From contig JBCBRY010000001.1 in assembly GCA_039819485.1 (NCBI GenBank), positions 124,001 to 188,000 of the forward strand: DNA of 64,000 nt, written 5' to 3'. The translations under genes were made by a program, and so were the position numbers. The notes under the pieces were generated by a model. That model did not search any database, was not told the DNA's origin, and saw nothing but the letters and a program-made list of their open reading frames with translations. The DNA comes from UBA6168 sp039819485 (lineage in GTDB: Bacteria > Bacteroidota > Bacteroidia > Chitinophagales > Saprospiraceae). Shown one piece after another: positions 59,669 through 64,000 of this stretch (position 1 is its first letter; every line of letters begins with the position of its first letter).

Positions 59669-60706
59669 TCAATCCTGATCTTTATTGTCTCTGCTATCAT
59701 CGTTATCTCTATCTCTGTTGTAGCCGCCATTGTATGGCTCATCTCTGCGGGAACGGTCATAAGCACTGCCACCGCTGTATGAGTCACGGTCACGCCCGCC
59801 GCCATAAGAATCCCGGTCGCGTCCACCGCCGTAGCCGCCTCGGTCACGGCCACCGCCGTAGGAGTCACGGTCACGCCCGCCGCCATAGGAATCCCGGTCA
59901 CGGCCGCCGCCGTAGCCGCCTCGGTCATAGCCACCTCGGTCGCGTCCACCGCCGCCATAGCCACCCCGGTCACGGCCGCCACCGCCGTAGCCGCCCCGGT
60001 CGCGTCCGCCGCCATAGCCGCCTCGGCCACCTCCGTAGCCGCCGCGTCCACGGCCGCCGCCGCCACCATAACCACCTCCGCGACCACGGCCGCCGCCATA
60101 GCCACCTCGGCCACCGCCGCCATAACCGCCACTACGTTCATTGCCACCAGTGTATGTGCCGCCGTATGAGGTACGGTCGTTGCCGGCTTTATAGTCTGAT
60201 TCGCCGCCATCGCCTTCTGATCCAGCATTTTTCAAATAAGCTGCCCCATCGTATGGTTCCGTGTTTCTGTTTCGGTCGTAAGCACTACCTTCGTAATACC
60301 TTTCGCCACTGTCGCGATTGCCACCATAGCCACCGCCGCCGCCATAGCCACCTCGGCCACCGCCGCCGCCGTAACCACCGCGATCGCGTCCGCCGCCGTA
60401 ACCACCGCGACCACCGCCGCCGCCGATTCTTGGCCTGCGGCCGCCGCCACCGCCTCTGCGCTCATTGGGTTCGGCCGCATCCTTTACAAGAATGGTTTTA
60501 CCGCCCATGGTGCTTTGGTTGAGTGCGTTGATAGCCTCGCGGCCTTCTTCATCGTTTGGCATTTCCACGAAACCAAACCCTTTTGATTCTCCAGTAAATT
60601 TGTCAGTAATAACTTTGGCGGAAGAGACCTCGCCAAATTTCTCGAAAGCAGCCCTTACATCTTCCTCGGTTGTACCAAAATCTAATTTTGCAACAAAAAT
60701 GTTCAT
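59669..60706 (-). CDS. RRM RNA-binding protein with long RGG/YGG low-complexity tail
   Basis: Residues 1-80 form an RRM with RNP2 IFVAKL (3-8) and RNP1 KGFGFVEM (42-49). The remaining 260 residues are a disordered tail of GGYGGG, RDRGG and RDRDSYGG repeats, broken by one polar segment (about residues 135-190, YYEGSAYDRNRNTEPYDGAA). Bacterial RRM proteins are usually 80-130 residues with a short tail, so this one is extreme. The composition (Gly, Arg, Tyr, Asp) is like FUS/hnRNP-type domains that phase-separate. It probably binds mRNA in the cytosol, perhaps in the cold or stress. Confidence 0.9.
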   Translation of the reverse strand: MNIFVAKLDFGTTEEDVRAAFEKFGEVSSAKVITDKFTGESKGFGFVEMPNDEEGREAINALNQSTMGGKTILVKDAAEPNERRGGGGGRRPRIGGGGGRGGYGGGRDRGGYGGGGGRGGYGGGGGYGGNRDSGERYYEGSAYDRNRNTEPYDGAAYLKNAGSEGDGGESDYKAGNDRTSYGGTYTGGNERSGGYGGGGRGGYGGGRGRGGGYGGGGGRGRGGYGGGRGGYGGGRDRGGYGGGGRDRGGYGGGGRDRGGYDRGGYGGGRDRDSYGGGRDRDSYGGGRDRGGYGGGRDRDSYGGGRDRDSYSGGSAYDRSRRDEPYNGGYNRDRDNDDSRDNKDQD

Positions 60707-61109
60707 ACTTGAAAAGTTTTAAAATTTCTGTGAACGAATAAAAAAAAGTTGTTTAAAATCGAATGAAGTAAAGCAAAGCCTTTTGGTAAATAAATGTTGC
60801 AATGAGGTCAACTTAAAGAGAAAGAAAGCCGGCCGAATGAAGAGCACAGTAAAATACAGGGTCGATGTTGAAAAAACGTGTCAATCAGTGTTACATCTTT
60901 TGCTCTCAATAATTTCAAAAAACAAACATTCAAAAAAAGAACTCGCCATACGTGAACATAAGAATGCAAATGTAAGGGAAGTTTCCATATATATGTTGGG
61001 AGAAATCAGGAAAATTCAGGGGATTAATTGGTAATTGGCCAAATCACAAAGGTTAACTGGCTTTTAAATTTTTTACTAGATAACATTAAAACCATTTGTC
61101 CAATTATCC
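60707..61109. other. 403-bp gap upstream of the RRM gene
   Basis: No supported gene. An AT-rich region with a plus-strand open frame (60783-61034) that lacks any family features. A long leader for the RRM mRNA, as known for cold-shock genes, could lie here. Confidence 0.4.
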
Positions 61110-61117
61110 TACCTTTG
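61110..61117 (+). promoter_or_regulatory. -7 promoter element TACCTTTG of the SRP RNA gene
   Basis: TACCTTTG is an exact TAnnTTTG match. The SRP RNA 5' end deduced from pairing (61123) is 6 bases further on, the expected distance to a transcription start. Confidence 0.65.
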
Positions 61118-61122
61118 CCCCC

Positions 61123-61215
61123 GGCGAGCGCTACACGACCAGCTCCCTCCGAAATTCCCCAGGGCGGAAACGCAGCAAGGATACGAGGTTGAGCGGTGCG
61201 ATGTAGTTGCTTGCC
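61123..61215 (+). ncRNA. ffs: signal recognition particle RNA (4.5S type)
   Basis: The domain IV core reads CCCCAGGGCGGAAACGCAGC (61157-61176) with its GGAA loop and the asymmetric AGCA side, the Ffh-binding site. The terminal helix pairs GGCGAGCG-CUACA (61123-61135) with UGUAG-UUGCUUGCC (61202-61215). Inner stems CGACC/GGUGCG and GCUC/GAGC complete the rod. The 93-nt size fits the small bacterial SRP RNA that guides membrane protein insertion. A T-run and a separate hairpin terminator follow. Confidence 0.88.
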
Positions 61216-61228
61216 ATATTTTTTTCAG

Positions 61229-61266
61229 GAAGAAGGAGGTCAATTTTAGGATTGACCTCCTTCTTC
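61229..61266 (+). terminator. perfect 16-bp hairpin after SRP RNA gene
   Basis: GAAGAAGGAGGTCAAT (61229-61244) and its exact complement (61251-61266) with a 6-base loop. Confidence 0.8.
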
Positions 61267-61275
61267 ATTTATAGC

Positions 61276-61335
61276 GGGCGGAAACATAGTTGAGGACTGG
61301 ATATGAGGTTGTGCGGCGCGATGTAGTTGCTTGCC
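61276..61335 (+). pseudogene. truncated tandem copy of the SRP RNA 3' half
   Basis: The sequence GGGCGGAAAC (61276-61285) and ATGTAGTTGCTTGCCATATT (61321-61340) repeat the SRP RNA gene 114 and 120 bases earlier. The left half of the gene is missing, and the AGCA side is changed (CATAGTTGAGGACTGG). It cannot form the terminal helix and probably does not function as SRP RNA. Confidence 0.75.
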
Positions 61336-61346
61336 ATATTTTTTAA

Positions 61347-61383
61347 GCGAGAGCGGGGCGATTTTCAATCGCCCCGCTCTCGC
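61347..61383 (+). terminator. perfect 17-bp GC-rich hairpin after the truncated copy
   Basis: GCGAGAGCGGGGCGATT (61347-61363) and its complement (61367-61383) enclose three bases. The second copy thus has its own terminator, different in sequence from the first. Confidence 0.8.
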
Positions 61384-61388
61384 ATTTA

Positions 61389-61478
61389 TTGATTAACGAC
61401 CAAGGGATTAACGATATTAGATTTTTGATTGCATTAAATCTCAAATCTAATATCGTTAATTCCTTGGTCGTTAATCAA
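61389..61478. repeat. inverted repeat with 36-base arms
   Basis: Arms 61389-61424 and 61443-61478 differ at one base. They contain TTGATTAACGACCAAGGGAT and a second GATTAACGA word. The hairpin precedes the stop of the DUF4231 gene and may terminate it. Confidence 0.8.
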
Positions 61479-61499
61479 CCCGGCTTTTCCACAAAATGA

Positions 61500-62234
61500 C
61501 TAATCGCCGGTACCGGTATCTGATCCGCTACCGCCGCCAGTTGCAGCATCTCCGCCTCCACTTTGAGTGTCATCACCAGCCCCTTCCTCAGCAGACGGGT
61601 CTTTTACCAATGTGAAATTATTTTTTGCCAGGAATGCTTCCACGGCATTTTGGATTTCTTCTGCCTGGCTTGCACTTTCATCCTTGCGGGCTATTTCTGC
61701 CCAGCGGTTGTTCTGGCCCGCCATGATGATCTCGGTGTTGGCAATGAGTTTTGTGTAAGAGGCCTTTTCATCAAGCCCTGCATAGACGCCACTGTTTCCA
61801 AGGAAGTAGGAAAATTCTTGTTTTAGCTGCTCGGAGGCAGTCCGGTATTCGACGAAGAGTTCCCTGCTTTGGTGAAGTGAATTCAAGCCTTCCAAGATGG
61901 CAATAGACACTCCTGCTGCACCAACCACCATTTTGAGTACGGTATTGATCCATTCATATTCACCCTCCCCCATACCGATCAGTCCGACGAGGAACGGAAT
62001 CAGGGCAGAAAGGACAATGATCGTGGTTTGATTCCGAACCCATACGCGTTTGAAGAACCCACTTTTGCTATCGTACCATATCATCTGGTCACCGAGGCGG
62101 TTCACCAGGTAATTGCTGATGTAAGCCGGGGCGCTAGGATTGTCTTTCATATAATCTCTCAGCATTTGTATCGGATCATACTCTTTCTTGGAAGCTGGAG
62201 ATTGAGAATCAGAAGTAACTGTGTTTGTTGCCAT
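61500..62234 (-). CDS. DUF4231 (SLATT-like) membrane protein
   Basis: The 244-residue protein has a soluble N-terminus (YMKDNPSAPAYISNYLVNRL), then two helices (TTIIVLSALIPFLVGLIGM and VLKMVVGAAGVSIAILEGL) and a helical cytosolic part with HQSRELFVEYRTASEQLKQE FSYFLG, the DUF4231 core. The C-terminal 40 residues are acidic and Gly-rich (GGGDAATGGGSGSDTGTGD). DUF4231/SLATT proteins include putative pore-forming effectors of nucleotide-signalling defence systems. No cyclase or nuclease partner is adjacent here, so a defence role is not shown. Confidence 0.78.
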   Translation of the reverse strand: MATNTVTSDSQSPASKKEYDPIQMLRDYMKDNPSAPAYISNYLVNRLGDQMIWYDSKSGFFKRVWVRNQTTIIVLSALIPFLVGLIGMGEGEYEWINTVLKMVVGAAGVSIAILEGLNSLHQSRELFVEYRTASEQLKQEFSYFLGNSGVYAGLDEKASYTKLIANTEIIMAGQNNRWAEIARKDESASQAEEIQNAVEAFLAKNNFTLVKDPSAEEGAGDDTQSGGGDAATGGGSGSDTGTGD

Positions 62235-62464
62235 AAGGAATTTAATTTAGGAGTTTTTATAAGATAAATCTTGAACTAACTGAAGACCAGTTGTGGCTGT
62301 AAGGTAAAGAATTGAAAAAACAAATCCATAACTGACGATATTTGAAATCAGAAAATTGGGAATCTGAAAGTCGACTGCAATTTAAGGTTCAATACCAAAT
62401 CTTTTTTTCAAATGCGTGGTTTCCAAATCTGAATCATTACTAATAACAAGCCCCCCCTAATCCC

Positions 62465-62472
62465 TACCTTTG
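62465..62472 (+). promoter_or_regulatory. -7 promoter element TACCTTTG of rlmN
   Basis: TACCTTTG ends 4 bases before the rlmN ATG at 62477. The expected transcription start is at or next to the ATG, so the mRNA should be leaderless. Confidence 0.6.
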
Positions 62473-62476
62473 CAAA

Positions 62477-63529
62477 ATGGCACAGACTTCCATCAAAATA
62501 GATATCCGGCAATTCTCCAGGGAAGAGCTCACTTCTTTCCTGGTCGAGCAAGGCGAAAAGAAATTCCGGGCAAACCAGGTCTTTGAATGGCTGTGGCAGA
62601 AGAGTGCCCATAGTTTTGATGAAATGACCAATCTGTCGAAAAAGCTGCGGCAGTCACTGGCCGAACATTTTACCATCAACGCCATCAACGAAGACAAAGT
62701 GCAGCACAGTAATGATGGTACGATCAAGACACGTTTCCGCCTTCACGATGGGCATCTGATCGAATCAGTGCTCATTCCGGTGCCCGAAGACCGCCGTTTT
62801 ACGGTCTGTGTATCGAGCCAGGTAGGATGCAGCCTGACGTGCAAGTTTTGTGCGACGGGCCAGATGAAACGTGTGCGCAACCTCCATGCTGCCGAGATTT
62901 ACGACCAGGTCGTTTTGGTCAACCGACAGTCGGAAGAGGCGTTTGGCCATCCTTTGACCAACATTGTTTACATGGGCATGGGCGAGCCTTTGCTGGCCTA
63001 TAAAAACGTGTTGGAAAGCATCGAGAAAATCACCGCTCCGGAAGGACTGGGCATGTCGCCCAAACGAATCACGGTGAGTACGGCAGGCATTGCCAAAATG
63101 ATCAAAAAACTGGCGGACGACCAGGTTAAATTCAACCTGGCGCTGTCACTCCACGCTGCCACGGATGACAAGCGAAACGAAATCATGCCAATCAACGAGC
63201 AGAACAACCTGGAAGTTTTGATGGAATCGTTGGTCTATTTTTACAGAAACACCCGCGGCCGCATCAGCTACGAATACATCACCTTTCAAAATTTTAACGA
63301 CTCCATTGACGACGCTAAAGCGCTCGTCAAATTGTGCCAACAGTTTCCCGTCCGGGTCAATATTATAGAGTACAATCCGATCGACGGGGTCAGCTTCCAT
63401 AAATCTTCTGCCGATCAAATTGACCGCTTCGCAAAATATTTGACCGACCACGGCGTAACGGTGACCGTGCGCCGCAGCCGCGGAAAAGATATTGATGCCG
63501 CCTGCGGCCAACTCGCCAATAAGGGTTAG
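62477..63529 (+). CDS. rlmN: 23S rRNA (adenine2503-C2)/tRNA A37 methyltransferase
   Basis: The 350-residue radical-SAM enzyme has the CxxxCxxC cluster in CSLTCKFCATGQ (about residues 118-129), NIVYMGMGEPL, KRITVSTAGIAKMIKKLAD, LSLHAATDDKRNEIMPIN and a C-terminal VRRSRGKDIDAACGQLA with the resolving Cys. It methylates C2 of A2503 in 23S rRNA and A37 of some tRNAs using two SAM. The start at 62477 follows directly on the promoter. Confidence 0.95.
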   Translation: MAQTSIKIDIRQFSREELTSFLVEQGEKKFRANQVFEWLWQKSAHSFDEMTNLSKKLRQSLAEHFTINAINEDKVQHSNDGTIKTRFRLHDGHLIESVLIPVPEDRRFTVCVSSQVGCSLTCKFCATGQMKRVRNLHAAEIYDQVVLVNRQSEEAFGHPLTNIVYMGMGEPLLAYKNVLESIEKITAPEGLGMSPKRITVSTAGIAKMIKKLADDQVKFNLALSLHAATDDKRNEIMPINEQNNLEVLMESLVYFYRNTRGRISYEYITFQNFNDSIDDAKALVKLCQQFPVRVNIIEYNPIDGVSFHKSSADQIDRFAKYLTDHGVTVTVRRSRGKDIDAACGQLANKG

Positions 63530-63655
63530 TTTGTCACGCAAAAGCACTTGACTCGAGAATATTCGACTGAAAGTGGCCCAGAAGTGAATGCAGGACAGGC
63601 GACCAGGCCCATCCAATTTGTACGGATTACTCTTTTTGCTCGGCTTTCTAAACTC

Positions 63656-64000
63656 CTAATTTCTATACATCTCTCCAAAAAAGATCGAAGTGGAAATGAT
63701 CGGGAAAACGTTGTATGCATAATTTTCCGTATTGCATTCTATGACTGTGAAAGGCGGTATGATGCAAATATCCGTTTCTGTTTTTTCCGCAAACATCAAA
63801 CCCATTGTTAAGCTCACCCGCCGGGCAAACCAAGCATAGGCGACCCCAAAACCATTGGTTCCGTACTGATTGAAATCCAATAGCGTACGTCGTTCAACAA
63901 CATGAATAGCCTCTCCGATCAGGCGATGCCGGTCAGCAATCCGAAAAGAGCCTCCAACATGGATGGCATCCATATCGGTATCACCAAAAATGAAATCTCC
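63656..64000 (-). CDS. C-terminal part of a beta-rich protein, cut by window edge
   Basis: The minus strand is open from the right edge to a stop at 63656-63658, 114 codons. It reads GDFIFGDTDMDAIHVGGSFR and then alternates aromatic or hydrophobic residues with charged ones (NQYGTNGFGVAYAWFARRVS). This looks like strands of an outer-membrane or ligand-binding beta protein. The N-terminus is outside the window. No family is recognised. Confidence 0.5.
   Translation of the reverse strand, partial: GDFIFGDTDMDAIHVGGSFRIADRHRLIGEAIHVVERRTLLDFNQYGTNGFGVAYAWFARRVSLTMGLMFAEKTETDICIIPPFTVIECNTENYAYNVFPIISTSIFFGEMYRN

Noticed and set aside
59443..60228. 261-codon minus-strand frame rich in Ala, Val and Thr
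   Set aside because: It is an out-of-frame reading of the RRM repeat tail and runs into the lipoprotein gene.
59734..60522. 262-codon plus-strand frame rich in His and Arg opposite the RRM gene
   Set aside because: It is the antisense reading of the GC-rich Gly/Arg repeat and has no domain.
60783..61034. 83-codon plus-strand frame upstream of the SRP RNA gene
   Set aside because: Lys-rich random-looking sequence, and the region is better explained as the RRM gene leader.
61500..62234. DUF4231 gene as part of a defence system (SLATT effector)
   Set aside because: No nucleotide cyclase, sensor or nuclease partner is adjacent. The neighbours are SRP RNA and rlmN.
1..64000. tRNA, rRNA, prophage or insertion sequence
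   Set aside because: No cloverleaf ending in TTCRANYC...CCA, rRNA segment, transposase or phage gene was recognised on either strand by reading.

Overview
This window most likely comes from a marine or activated-sludge type Bacteroidota, probably of the Saprospiria (Saprospiraceae, Lewinella or Haliscomenobacter-like). The evidence is family content (DUF4625, DUF4199 pairs, DUF4294, DUF5685, a CarboxypepD_reg-type TonB receptor, Reg_prop/Y_Y_Y sensor), promoters with the Bacteroidota -7 element TAnnTTTG, and starts without Shine-Dalgarno sequences. The placement is inferred from recalled family distributions, not from a marker gene. Two genes are cut by the window edges: an S9 peptidase at the left and a beta-rich protein at the right.

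Region 1 (about 1.6-19.7 kb) is a coherent metal island, best read as a zinc-limitation response. Nearly all of it is on the minus strand. It holds two COG0523 GTPases (a CobW type and a ZigA type), a DUF1826 protein, a MerC-like membrane protein, a YiiX-like papain-fold protein, a LolCDE/MacB-like ABC transporter whose permease carries a His/Asp-rich loop, a DUF3299 protein, an FtsX-type double permease, two DUF4625 lipoproteins, an LCIB-type carbonic anhydrase, a small acidic His-rich lipoprotein and a divergent TonB receptor. Four paralogues of a 113-117 residue protein (YRP, membrane helix, HxH, CxxC, RGPP) are dispersed through it. From memory, several of these families are together in Zur regulons of Pseudomonas and Acinetobacter. 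No Zur gene is in the window.

Region 2 (19.9-34 kb) is ordinary Bacteroidota housekeeping: an unrecognised secreted protein, an SsuBC-like ABC transporter without binding protein, VanZ-like, TrmN6, DUF5685, a TIM-barrel isomerase, a methyltransferase, a GT2 glycosyltransferase, two DUF4199 proteins, a PyrC-type dihydroorotase lacking the usual HxH, and a CotH-like secreted protein. Region 3 (34.5-49.5 kb) has a Dna2-like nuclease-helicase carrying three palindromic repeat inserts in frame, an outer-membrane barrel, an aspartate dehydrogenase, an M49 zinc peptidase, PhhB, a Crp/Fnr regulator, RfaE2 and a flippase-like membrane protein.

Region 4 (49.8-64 kb) has a periplasmic-sensor class III adenylate cyclase, an SGNH esterase, a CheY-like receiver, QueG with an apparent ATT start, UvrD, an AhpD-like protein, a candidate structured RNA with an orphan terminator, an RRM protein with a huge RGG/YGG tail, the SRP RNA gene followed by a truncated tandem copy, a DUF4231 membrane protein and RlmN.

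The intergenic spaces are rich in long inverted repeats, each with its own sequence, and in a 14-bp-TIR element (AAAATGTCATTTTT) present as two tandem 110-bp units at 55.3-55.5 kb. These repeats, the in-frame inserts and the metal island are the most interesting parts of the window. No CRISPR array, rRNA, tRNA, prophage or transposase was recognised.
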